From positions 1 through 9,929 of the forward strand of contig JAEWKL010000100.1 of assembly GCA_023386115.1 (NCBI GenBank): a stretch of 9,929 bases of DNA, given 5' to 3'. Both the position numbers and the translations under genes were made by a program. This DNA is from Pseudomonadota bacterium. Lineage in GTDB: Bacteria > Pseudomonadota > Alphaproteobacteria > Rhizobiales > Beijerinckiaceae. The notes beneath the pieces were generated by a model. That model did not search any database. It had not been told where the DNA came from and worked only from the letters and a program-made list of their open reading frames with translations. Shown here piece after piece: positions 1 to 7,543 of the stretch (position 1 is the first letter of the stretch; each line of letters starts with the position of its first letter).

Positions 1-1
1 C

Positions 2-1441
2 CACGGCGCGGCGGCCGGTCTCGACACCGCGGCGGGCACCCATCTGCGGATCGCCCGTGACAACTACGAGCGCTGGGGCGCCGTCGGCAAGGCGCGCCAG
101 CTCGAGGCCGATCATCCCCTGCTCGCCATGGACCGGCCGATGGCCGCGCAGGCCTCTCACGGCGGCCAGGCCGCGCTCGACATCGCCATCTGGATGGAGG
201 CCGCCAGGACATTCTCCGAGGAGATCGTCCTCCACCGGCTGGTCGAGAAGCTGATGACCGGCATGATCGTGCATGCCGGCGCGCAACACGGGCTGCTCCT
301 CCTGATGCGCGACGGCCAGCCGACCGTCGAGGCGGTCGGCCGGATCGTCGATCACGACATCGTCGTGGACCTCGATTCGCATCCGCCTGCCGAGGAGGAA
401 ATCCCCCTGGCGATCCTCAACAAGGTGGTGCGGACGCGCAAGGCCGTCACGCAGAACCGGTATTGGACCGACGGGGATCGCGCCGACCCGCATCCGTCGA
501 GGGAATACCCGCACGGCTCGCTCATCTGCCTGCCGCTGCTGAAGCAGGGACGGCTGATCGGTGTCCTCTACCTCGCCAATCGCCTCGCACCCGGGGTGTT
601 CACGTCGGGCAGGATCGCGATGCTCGAACTGCTCGCCCCCCAGGCCGCCATCTCCCTCGACGCCGCACGACTCTATGCCGACCTCGCCGAGGAGAACACG
701 AGACGGCGCCGGATCGAGACGGCGCTGGGCGCCGCCCGGACCGAGCTGGCACGCTCCTCGCGGCTGACGATCCTTGGCGGGCTGGCGGCCTCGATCGGGC
801 ACGAGATCAACCAGCCGCTGGCGAGCGTCGTCACCAACGCCGCCGCCGGGCGGCGCTGGCTGACGCGCAGCGTGCCCGACCTCCCGGAAGCCCTGAGAAG
901 TCTGGAGCTCATCGAGCAGAACGCGTCCCGGGCCGCCGACATCGTCCGGGCGCTGCGCGCGCTGGCGAAGCAGGCGCCGGCCACGCTGAGTCCGATGCCT
1001 GTCGACGAGGTCATCCGCGAGGTGCTCGCGTTGATGGCGGCGGAGATCGAGGGCGGCCGGTGCGTCCTGCGCACGCGCCTCGGCCTCGGCGCGACGCCGG
1101 TTCTGGCCGATCGCGTCCAGCTCCAGCAGGTCGTCCTCAACCTCGTGGCCAATGCCGTCGAGGCCATGCAGGGCAATCGCGACGTCGAGCGCCTGCTCAG
1201 GGTCGAGACATATCGGCGCGACGCCCGCGCGGTCGTCGTCGTGCGGGACACGGGCCCGGGCATCGCCGACGAGATCCGCGACCAGATCTTCAAGCCGTTC
1301 GTCACCACGAAGGAGACCGGGCTGGGAATGGGCCTCTCGATCTGCCGCTCCATCGTCGAAGCCCATGGCGGGACGCTGGACCTGGCGGAGCCGGACGGCC
1401 GCGGATGCGCCTTCGTGCTGACGCTGCCGCTGGAATGCTAG
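2..1441 (+). CDS. C-terminal part of a multidomain GAF sensor histidine kinase (5' end outside window)
   Basis: The reading frame is open from the left edge, so the gene begins upstream; the ATG at 128 is internal. The first visible residues, including ARDNYERWGAVGKARQLEA, resemble the end of the helical repeat region of the large proteins that join a Ser/Thr kinase domain, an AAA-type ATPase, a GAF domain and a histidine kinase. Counting from the codon at 128, a GAF domain spans about 30-180, a short coiled linker about 185-210, and the HisKA helices carry the H-box IGHEINQPL with phospho-acceptor His225. The ATPase domain follows with N-box LNLVANAVEAM, a DTGPGI motif and GLGMGLSICRSIVEAHGG. 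No receiver domain follows, so a partner response regulator must lie elsewhere. The GAF ligand cannot be read from sequence. It converges on the flavoprotein gene with a 17-bp gap, so co-regulation with that cluster is not implied. The kinase assignment is firm; the upstream domains are inferred. Confidence 0.9.
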   Translation, partial: HGAAAGLDTAAGTHLRIARDNYERWGAVGKARQLEADHPLLAMDRPMAAQASHGGQAALDIAIWMEAARTFSEEIVLHRLVEKLMTGMIVHAGAQHGLLLLMRDGQPTVEAVGRIVDHDIVVDLDSHPPAEEEIPLAILNKVVRTRKAVTQNRYWTDGDRADPHPSREYPHGSLICLPLLKQGRLIGVLYLANRLAPGVFTSGRIAMLELLAPQAAISLDAARLYADLAEENTRRRRIETALGAARTELARSSRLTILGGLAASIGHEINQPLASVVTNAAAGRRWLTRSVPDLPEALRSLELIEQNASRAADIVRALRALAKQAPATLSPMPVDEVIREVLALMAAEIEGGRCVLRTRLGLGATPVLADRVQLQQVVLNLVANAVEAMQGNRDVERLLRVETYRRDARAVVVVRDTGPGIADEIRDQIFKPFVTTKETGLGMGLSICRSIVEAHGGTLDLAEPDGRGCAFVLTLPLEC

Positions 1442-1458
1442 GTCCAGCCCCCGCGCCC

Positions 1459-3120
1459 TCATCCGGCATCGGGGTGCAGGAAGCGATGGACCGCCTGGAT
1501 GACGACCGATCCCTCGCCCACCCCGGAGGCGACGCGCTTGACCGAGCCCGAGCGGACGTCGCCGACCGCGTAGAGGCCGGGCACCGTGGTGGCGAAGGGG
1601 GACGACAAAGCCTGTCCCTGCTCGTCCCGGCCGGTCCTGACGAAGCCGTGCGCGTCGAGCGGCAGGCAGCCCTTCAGCCATCCGGTATTCGGCTCGGCGC
1701 CGATCATCACGAACAGGCCACCTACCTCACGCCTGGTCGCGCGGCCGCGCCGGTCCCGCCAGGTGACCGCGCGCAGGACGGTGTCGCCCTCGAGCGACGT
1801 GACCTCGGTGAACGGGTGGAGCGTGATCCGCGCCGAGGTGGCGATGCGCTGGACGAGGTAGTCCGACATGGTCCGGGCGAGGCCTTCGCTGCGGACCAGC
1901 ACGTGCACGTGCCCGGCGATCCGCGACAGGAACATCGCCGCCTGACCGGCCGAGTTGCCGCCGCCGACGACGGCGACCTCCTGCCCCTCGCAGAGCTGCG
2001 CTTCGGTGGCGGTCGCCGCGTAGTAGATGCCCTGGCCCTCGAACCGACCGTAATCGGGCAGGTCGAGACGGCGGTAGCGGGCGCCGGTCGCCACGACGAC
2101 GGCGCGGGCCCGCACGCTGCGCCCGTCCTCCAGCGCGAGGCGGTAGGGCCGCTCGTCGCAATGGAGACCGCAGGCGGCCAGGGAAATGGCGAGGCGTGCG
2201 CCGAACTTCTGCGCCTGCGCCTGTGCGCGTCCCGCCAGCGCCTGGCCCGAGATGCCGGTCGGGAAGCCGAGATAGTTCTCGATCCTCGAGGAGGTGCCCG
2301 CCTGCCCGCCCGGTGCCTCCTGCTCGATCACCAGCGTGGACAGGCCCTCCGACGCCGCGTAGACGGCCGCCGCGAGCCCGGCCGGTCCGGCGCCGACGAC
2401 CGCGACGTCGAAAACCTCGCAATCCCCGAGGGGCTCGGTCAGGCCGAGGCGGTCGGCGAGCTCGTGCGTCGTCGGAGCCCGGAGGACCAGCCCGCCCGGC
2501 CCGATCACCGCCGGAAGATCCTGCGCTGAGAGACCGAACCGCCGCATCAGCACCTCGGCTTCCTCTCCCGACTCGGTGGTGACAGTGCGGTGGGGCAGAC
2601 CGTTGCGGGTCATGAACCGTTCGAGCCGCAGCATCTCCGCATCGTGGCCCGGCCCGACCAGCACGGTGCCGCCATGCCCGTGCCGGATGAAGCCGACGCG
2701 GCGCAGGATGAGCGCCCGCATCACCATCTCGGCAATGTCCGGCTCGGCCGCCATCATGCGCCGGAACGCCGGCCGCGGGAGGCGCAGCACCCGGGTGTCG
2801 AGGCAGGCCTGGCTGCTCACGAGGGACTCGCGCCCGTTCAGGAGGTTGGTCTCGCCCGTGAACTGTCCGGGACCGAGATCCGCGAAGACGCGCCGCTCTC
2901 CCTCGGGCCCCTCGTCGAATGTCTCGATCCGGCCGTCGAGCACGACGAGGAAGTCCACCGACCGGTCCCCGCGACGATACGGGCAGGCGCCCTTCGGCAG
3001 GACCTCTTCGGTGCCGTAGGCCGAGAGGCGCGCAACCGCGTCGGCGCCGAGGCGCGGGAATGTCTGGGCCTCCCGCCGGTAGGGGTCGGACGGATCGTCG
3101 AACTCCGCTGACACAGCCAT
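1459..3120 (-). CDS. CRP-like domain / thioredoxin-like domain / thioredoxin-reductase-fold FAD oxidoreductase without CxxC
   Basis: Predicted cytoplasmic NAD(P)H-dependent flavoprotein of 553 residues. Residues about 20-140 form a CRP-like beta-roll. Residues about 150-225 resemble a glutaredoxin-like fold but have no cysteine pair. Residues 236-550 match thioredoxin reductase: FAD motif GAGPAG (243-248), PGGQAGTSSRIENYLGFP (270-287), NAD(P)H motif GGGNSAG (386-392) and the C-terminal FAD-contact segment around VGD (519-521). Where TrxB has its CATC disulfide, this protein has YYAATATE (366-373), so it cannot be a classical thioredoxin reductase; its substrate is unknown. I prefer the ATG at 3120 because GGAGGG lies 6 nt upstream and the recognisable protein begins there. 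The in-frame ATG at 3219 (586 residues, also with an RBS) and the ATG at 3276 (605 residues, overlapping the cydB stop) would add a tail partly matching another gene's start. Last gene of the poxB-cydAB block. Confidence 0.88.
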   Translation of the reverse strand: MAVSAEFDDPSDPYRREAQTFPRLGADAVARLSAYGTEEVLPKGACPYRRGDRSVDFLVVLDGRIETFDEGPEGERRVFADLGPGQFTGETNLLNGRESLVSSQACLDTRVLRLPRPAFRRMMAAEPDIAEMVMRALILRRVGFIRHGHGGTVLVGPGHDAEMLRLERFMTRNGLPHRTVTTESGEEAEVLMRRFGLSAQDLPAVIGPGGLVLRAPTTHELADRLGLTEPLGDCEVFDVAVVGAGPAGLAAAVYAASEGLSTLVIEQEAPGGQAGTSSRIENYLGFPTGISGQALAGRAQAQAQKFGARLAISLAACGLHCDERPYRLALEDGRSVRARAVVVATGARYRRLDLPDYGRFEGQGIYYAATATEAQLCEGQEVAVVGGGNSAGQAAMFLSRIAGHVHVLVRSEGLARTMSDYLVQRIATSARITLHPFTEVTSLEGDTVLRAVTWRDRRGRATRREVGGLFVMIGAEPNTGWLKGCLPLDAHGFVRTGRDEQGQALSSPFATTVPGLYAVGDVRSGSVKRVASGVGEGSVVIQAVHRFLHPDAG

Positions 3121-3123
3121 GTC

Positions 3124-3131
3124 TTCCCTCC
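3124..3131 (-). promoter_or_regulatory. Ribosome binding site deciding the flavoprotein start
   Basis: On the minus strand GGAGGGAA stands 3 nt before the ATG at 3120, with the GGAGG core 6 nt away. It is stronger than the site before the in-frame ATG at 3219 and is the main reason for choosing the shorter protein. Confidence 0.7.
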
Positions 3132-3168
3132 GGGTTCTCGCTGACGGCGGGGACGACGCTGCTGCGTC

Positions 3169-3219
3169 ATTCGGGGCCACGATCGCGCCGAGCTGGATCG
3201 GGTCGAAGAGCGACGGCAT
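3169..3219 (-). pseudogene. 5' remnant of an Old Yellow Enzyme (NADH:flavin oxidoreductase) gene
   Basis: Seventeen codons, MPSLFDPIQLGAIVAPN, reproduce the characteristic start of bacterial Old Yellow Enzyme family alkene reductases, which normally continues with an R-I-x-M-A-P-L-T-R segment. Here the match stops after the Asn codon (3169-3171) and the frame continues with DAAASSPPSARTRRED into the flavoprotein's ATG at 3120. The remnant has its own Shine-Dalgarno sequence, AAGGAA, at 3225-3230, 5 nt before the ATG. The simplest reading is that an Old Yellow Enzyme gene once stood between cydB and the flavoprotein gene and a deletion removed all but its start, leaving an accidental in-frame fusion. 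The alternative, a real N-terminal extension of the flavoprotein, is less likely because these residues belong to a different family. The family match is recalled from memory, not from a search. Confidence 0.6.
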
Positions 3220-3259
3220 GGCGGTTCCTTGTCGCGATGGAGCGGGTTTCGGCTGACGA

Positions 3260-4252
3260 TCAGTGGTAATCGACATCGCGTCCGACCCTGCCGCGGAAGA
3301 TGAAGTAGACGGCGGCGGTGTAGGCGAGCGTGATCGGCAGGACGAACAGGCCGGCGCCCCAGAACAGGAAGCGCAAGGATGCGTCCGGCGCGGCCGCCTC
3401 GGCGATCGTGATCGTGAACGGCACGATATAGGGGAGGAACGACACCGCCAGCGTGGCGAAGGCGCTGCAGAAGATCACCGCACCGGCAGCGAATAGGACG
3501 CCGTCGTGGTTGCGGCGCAGCGCGAGCGCCATCGCCGAGAAGGCCGCGAAGCCGACGATCGGGAACAGGATCAGGACCGGCCGCTCGCCCCAGCGACGCA
3601 GCACCGGGAGGTCGAGGATCGCCGCGTGGAGGAACACCGCGACCAGGAAGACTGCCAGCGCGGCCATGAGCCAGGGCAGCACCCGCAGGCTGAAGGCGCG
3701 CACATCCGCCGCGCCCTTGCCGGAGAGCCAGCAGGCGCCGATGAGCGCGTAGCCGATGCACAGGCCGAGCCCGCACAGCAGCGCGAACGGCGTCGCCCAG
3801 GCGAAGGGACCGCCGGCATAGCGCCCGTTCTCGATCGCCAGGCCCTCGACGATCGCCCCGACCGCCGTGCCCTGCACGAAGCCCGCCGCATAGGACCCCG
3901 CCACGAAGCCCGCATCCCAGAGAAGCCGCAGGCGCTGCGACTTGTAGCGGAACTCGAAGGCGACGCCGCGCAGGATCAGCCCGGCGAGCATCACCAGGAG
4001 CGGCAGGTAGAAGGCGGAGAGCAGCAGGGCGTAGACCATCGGGAAGGCGCCGAACAGGATCGCCGCGGCCACCACCAGCCAGGTCTCGTTCCCGTCCCAG
4101 ACCGGGGAGATCGCCGCGAGCATCTGGCGCCGCCCGCCCTCGCCGGGCGCGAACGGGAACAGCATGCCGACGCCGAGGTCGAAGCCGTCGAGGAGGACGT
4201 AGAGCAGGATCGAGAGCGCGAGGGCCGCAGCCCAGAAATCGACGAGGGTCAT
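3260..4252 (-). CDS. cydB: Cytochrome bd-type (cyanide-insensitive) quinol oxidase subunit II
   Basis: Integral inner-membrane subunit of 330 residues that partners CydA in the quinol oxidase; in this family it stabilises the haem-bearing subunit. The N-terminus (TLVDFWAAALALSILLYVLL followed by DGFDLGVGML) is the family signature, and SPVWDGNETWLVVAAAILFG follows near residue 50. Several further long hydrophobic stretches are consistent with the usual multi-helix topology. It is shorter than the roughly 380-residue E. coli CydB, fitting the CioB type. The ATG at 4252 overlaps the cydA stop in an ATGA (4249-4252), so translation is probably coupled, and a purine-rich GGAGGCGGGAGA lies directly upstream. 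The short tail ends FRGRVGRDVDYH and no cydX-like small ORF follows. Confidence 0.95.
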   Translation of the reverse strand: MTLVDFWAAALALSILLYVLLDGFDLGVGMLFPFAPGEGGRRQMLAAISPVWDGNETWLVVAAAILFGAFPMVYALLLSAFYLPLLVMLAGLILRGVAFEFRYKSQRLRLLWDAGFVAGSYAAGFVQGTAVGAIVEGLAIENGRYAGGPFAWATPFALLCGLGLCIGYALIGACWLSGKGAADVRAFSLRVLPWLMAALAVFLVAVFLHAAILDLPVLRRWGERPVLILFPIVGFAAFSAMALALRRNHDGVLFAAGAVIFCSAFATLAVSFLPYIVPFTITIAEAAAPDASLRFLFWGAGLFVLPITLAYTAAVYFIFRGRVGRDVDYH

Positions 4253-5673
4253 TCTCCCGCCTCCATGGTCTCGGGCGTGGCTTTGGCGAGGCCCGGGCTC
4301 GCTCCCGGGATGGACAGGGGCCGCTTCGGGTTGGTGGCGCGGCCCGGCAGAGCGGGCGCCGGGATCGGACCCGCGCGAAGCTGGCGGTAGATGTAGAGGG
4401 TCCCGAAGGCGAAGATGAGCGAGTAGACCGCCGCGAAGACCGCGAGGCTCGTGCCGACCTGCTGCGAGGTCAGGAACGGCGTCACGGCGTCCGCCGTGCG
4501 CAACTGTCCGTAGACGACCCAGGGCTGGCGCCCGACCTCCGCGGTGAACCACCCCGTCAGCGTCGCCACGAAGCCGAGCGGGAAGGACAGGAAGGTGCAC
4601 CACAGGAAGAGGCGCGCGCGCTGGAGACGCTCGCCCAGGCTCAGCCACGACCCGATCCAGGCGAGCCCCAGCATGATCAGCCCGCAGCCGACCATCACCC
4701 GGAAGGCGAAGAACGGGATCAGGACCGGAGGACGCTGGTCGGGCGGGACGCTCTTGAGGCCGACCTCCTTCGAGGACAGGCTCATCGAGCCGATCACGCT
4801 GCCGAGATAGGGAATGGCCAGCGCGTAGCGGGTGGTCTCCGCCGCCTCGTCCGGCCAGCCGATCAGGATCTCCGCGGCCGGCTGCTCGTCGTTCCAGCGC
4901 CCTTCGATGGCGGCGAACTTGGCCGGCTGCTTGTCGTGGACGTAGTCGCCGGTGAGATGACCGAAGGCGATCTGGAGCGGCACCAGGATCGCCGCGAGGC
5001 GCAACGCCATCGTCAGCATCACCCGGCCCTCGTAGGCGCCCTGCTCCCGCAGCATGTACCAGGCGCCCGTCGCCGCGACGCAGAAGGCGGAGGTCACGTA
5101 GGCCGCCAGCATCATGTGCGGGAAGCGGACCCAGACCACCTCGTTGACGATGATGGCCGACCAGTCGGTCGGCACGAACACCCCGTCCGCCCCGGTCGTG
5201 AAGCCGGTCGGCCACTGCATCCAGGTGTTGTTGACCATGATCCAGAACGACGACAGGCTGGTGCCGAGGCAGACCATCAGGCAGGCCAGGAAGTAGACCC
5301 AGCGCGGCACGCGGTTGCGGCCGAACATCAGGACGCCGAAGAAGCCCGCCTCGAGGGCGAAGGCGGTGAAGCTCTCGTAGCCGAGCAGCGGGCCCTGGAT
5401 CGGCCCGGTGCGCCGCGACAGCTCGCTCCAGTTCGTGCCGAACTGGAAGGCCATCACGATCCCCGACACGACGCCGAGCCCGAAGGCGACGGCGAAGATC
5501 TTCAGCCAGAAGTCGGACAGGCGGCGGTAGATGGCCCGCCCGGTGACGAGCCCGCAGCCTTCCAGGAAGGCGAGCCAGGCCGCCAGACCGATCGTGAAGG
5601 CCGGGAAGATGATGTGAAAGGATATCGTGAACGCGAACTGGATCCGCGACAGCATCAGCGGCGTCAGGTCCAA
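4249..5673 (-). CDS. cydA: Cytochrome bd-type (cyanide-insensitive) quinol oxidase subunit I
   Basis: Catalytic inner-membrane subunit of 474 residues; it oxidises ubiquinol and reduces O2 to water without pumping protons. Residues equivalent to the E. coli haem and quinol ligands are visible: His20 (haem b595), His186 in RFPHMML and Met327 in FRVMVG (haem b558), Glu100 and Glu108 in GYESFTAFALEAGFFG, Lys252 and Glu257 in AKFAAIE of the Q-loop, and GRQPW (381-385). The Q-loop is short and the protein is about 50 residues shorter than E. coli CydA, placing it in the short-Q-loop CIO-like group. A proline-rich cytoplasmic tail (about 434-474) follows the last helix. The start is TTG at 5673, preceded at 5 nt by AAGGAGG; an ATG six codons in would cut the conserved N-terminus. 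It lies 40 bp after poxB and overlaps cydB by 4 bp. Confidence 0.96.
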   Translation of the reverse strand: MDLTPLMLSRIQFAFTISFHIIFPAFTIGLAAWLAFLEGCGLVTGRAIYRRLSDFWLKIFAVAFGLGVVSGIVMAFQFGTNWSELSRRTGPIQGPLLGYESFTAFALEAGFFGVLMFGRNRVPRWVYFLACLMVCLGTSLSSFWIMVNNTWMQWPTGFTTGADGVFVPTDWSAIIVNEVVWVRFPHMMLAAYVTSAFCVAATGAWYMLREQGAYEGRVMLTMALRLAAILVPLQIAFGHLTGDYVHDKQPAKFAAIEGRWNDEQPAAEILIGWPDEAAETTRYALAIPYLGSVIGSMSLSSKEVGLKSVPPDQRPPVLIPFFAFRVMVGCGLIMLGLAWIGSWLSLGERLQRARLFLWCTFLSFPLGFVATLTGWFTAEVGRQPWVVYGQLRTADAVTPFLTSQQVGTSLAVFAAVYSLIFAFGTLYIYRQLRAGPIPAPALPGRATNPKRPLSIPGASPGLAKATPETMEAGE

Positions 5674-5678
5674 GGCGG

Positions 5679-5685
5679 CCTCCTT
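5679..5685 (-). promoter_or_regulatory. Ribosome binding site supporting the TTG start of cydA
   Basis: A full AAGGAGG on the minus strand stands 5 nt before TTG at 5673. It supports the non-ATG start over the internal ATG at 5655, which has no comparable site. The strong site may compensate for the weak start codon. Confidence 0.75.
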
Positions 5686-5714
5686 CGGTCACTCACGGGG
5701 CGGGAACGACCGCG

Positions 5715-7451
5715 TCAGCGCGGCAGGAGGTTGGTCCGGGCAAGGTCGATGACCGCATCGCCGTGCCCGCTCATCACGGCGCGCAGCAGCCAGAGGCTGA
5801 AGCCCTTGACCTGCTCCACCCCGATCGTCGGCGGCATCGACAGCTCCTGGCGCGCCGTCACCACGTCGAGGAGTGCCGGTCCGTCATGGGCCAGGACGCC
5901 GGCGAGCGCCCCCGGGAGGTCGCCCGGATCCTCGACGCGGATCGCGTGGATCCCCATGCTCCGCGCCATGGCGGCGAAGTTCGGGTTCTCGAGGGACGTG
6001 CCGAGCTCGACGAAGCCCGCCGCCTTCATCTCCAGCGCGACGAAGCCGAGGGTGCCGTTGTTGAAGATCACGACCTTCACCGGCAGCTTCTGCTGGGTCA
6101 GCGTGATCAGATCGCCCATCAGCATCGTGAAGCCGCCGTCGCCCGACAGCGAGATCACCTGCCGGTCCGGCTGCGCGGCCTGCACACCGATCGCCTGCGG
6201 CAGGGCATTGGCCATCGAGCCGTGCGCCAGGGAGCCGACGAGGCGGCGGCGCCCGTTCATCGCGAGGTAGCGCGCGGCCCAGATCGTCGGCGTCCCGACG
6301 TCGAAGGTGAACACGGCGTCGTCCGCCGCGGTTTCGCTCACCAGCCGCGCGAGGTATTGCGGGTGGATCGGCGCGCGGCCGGGCGTACCGGTCGCCAGAT
6401 GGTCGAGCCCGCGCCTGGCTTCCCTGTAGCGCGCGAGACTGTCGTCGAGGTGGAGCCGGTCCGCCTTGACCGCGAGGCGCGGCAGCAATGCCCCGATGGT
6501 CTCGGCGATGTCGCCCACCACGCCGAGGTCGAGCTTCGCCCGGCGCCCGAGCTGCTCGGGCCGGAGGTCGACCTGGGCGATGCGGCACGCGCCGGGGAGG
6601 AACTGCTTGTAGGGAAAGTCGGTGCCGAGCATCAGCAGCACGTCGCAGGCATGCATGGCCTCGTAGCCGGACGAGAAGCCGATGAAGCCGGTCATGCCGA
6701 CGTCGTAGGGATTGTCGAACTCGACATGCTCCTTGCCGCCCAGCGCGTGGACGATCGGGCTCTTGAGGGTCTCGGCGAGCCGCATGAGCGGGCCGTGGGC
6801 CCCGGCGCATCCCCGGCCGCAGAACAGGGTGACCCGCTCGGCGCCGTTCAGGAGCTCGGCCAGGGCATCGAGCTCAGGCTCCGAGGGGCGGACAACGGGA
6901 GCCGGCGGCAGCAGGCCGGCCGCGGTCGAGACGCCGCGGGATGGCGCCTGCTTCAGCGCGACGTCGCCCGGAACGACGATCACCGCGACACCGCGCTGGC
7001 CGACCGCCGCCCGGACCGCGTTCTCCATGACGTAGGGCATCTGGTGCGGGTCGGTCACGAGCTCGCAATAGACGCTGCACTCGCGAAACAGGGTCTGGGG
7101 ATGCGTTTCCTGGAAGTAGCCGCCGCCGATCTCCGCCGATGGAATCTGCGCCGCGATGGCGAGAACGGGCGTGCGCGTGCGCTGGGCGTCGTAGAGCCCA
7201 TTGATGAGGTGGAGGTTTCCCGGCCCGCAGGAGCCGGCGCAGACGGCGAGCCGGCCCGTGATCTGCGACTCACCCGCCGCCGCGAAGGCCGCCACCTCCT
7301 CGTGCCGGACGTGGATCCAGTCGATCGTTCCGCGACGGCGCAGGCCTTCGGTCAGGCCGTTGAGGCTGTCGCCCACGACGCCGTAGATGCGCGCGACCCC
7401 AGCCGCCTCGAGAACGTCCAGCATCAGCTCTGCAATATTTTCCGTCGACAT
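5715..7451 (-). CDS. poxB: Pyruvate oxidase / pyruvate:quinone oxidoreductase (ThDP- and FAD-dependent)
   Basis: Peripheral membrane enzyme of 578 residues (E. coli PoxB has 572) that decarboxylates pyruvate to acetate and CO2 and passes the electrons through FAD to ubiquinone. Visible features are the catalytic Glu51 in RHEEVAAFAA, CAGSCGPGNLHLINGLYDAQ (71-90), GYFQETHPQTLFREC (111-125), KEHVEFDNPYDVGMTGFIGF (240-259), and the thiamine diphosphate/Mg motif from GDGG (437-440) to NN (464-465). The C-terminal GFSLWLLRAVMSGHGDAVID closely follows the lipid-binding peptide of E. coli PoxB, which favours true PoxB over acetolactate synthase or an acetyl-phosphate-forming oxidase. The ATG at 7451 is chosen for its purine-rich GGGAG/AAGG upstream and family-like length; the in-frame ATG at 7505 would add 18 unrelated residues. 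First gene of the block, 40 bp before cydA. Confidence 0.95.
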   Translation of the reverse strand: MSTENIAELMLDVLEAAGVARIYGVVGDSLNGLTEGLRRRGTIDWIHVRHEEVAAFAAAGESQITGRLAVCAGSCGPGNLHLINGLYDAQRTRTPVLAIAAQIPSAEIGGGYFQETHPQTLFRECSVYCELVTDPHQMPYVMENAVRAAVGQRGVAVIVVPGDVALKQAPSRGVSTAAGLLPPAPVVRPSEPELDALAELLNGAERVTLFCGRGCAGAHGPLMRLAETLKSPIVHALGGKEHVEFDNPYDVGMTGFIGFSSGYEAMHACDVLLMLGTDFPYKQFLPGACRIAQVDLRPEQLGRRAKLDLGVVGDIAETIGALLPRLAVKADRLHLDDSLARYREARRGLDHLATGTPGRAPIHPQYLARLVSETAADDAVFTFDVGTPTIWAARYLAMNGRRRLVGSLAHGSMANALPQAIGVQAAQPDRQVISLSGDGGFTMLMGDLITLTQQKLPVKVVIFNNGTLGFVALEMKAAGFVELGTSLENPNFAAMARSMGIHAIRVEDPGDLPGALAGVLAHDGPALLDVVTARQELSMPPTIGVEQVKGFSLWLLRAVMSGHGDAVIDLARTNLLPR

Positions 7452-7543
7452 CAGCCTTCTCCCTGAGAATTCGCATTCAGCGGCCCGTGACGCAGATCGC
7501 AACACGACGCCGTGAGGTCGCCCGCCGGCAACGTCTCGTTTCC

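Noticed and set aside
1442..1458. Bidirectional terminator between the convergent kinase and flavoprotein genes
   Set aside because: Only 17 bp, C-rich, with no inverted repeat or T-run.
463..2529. Long plus-strand open frame across the kinase and the opposite strand of the flavoprotein gene
   Set aside because: It spans two real genes of opposite orientation, is rich in Arg/Ala/Pro/Gly and matches no family; a by-product of high GC content.
3121..3259. A cydX-like small subunit gene after cydB
   Set aside because: The only small frames here lack the tryptophan-rich single-helix character of CydX; the recognisable residues match an Old Yellow Enzyme start instead.
4936..7466. Long plus-strand open frames (4936-6270 and 5763-7466) opposite cydA and poxB
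   Set aside because: Mirror frames of strongly conserved genes; low-complexity charged composition with no domain.
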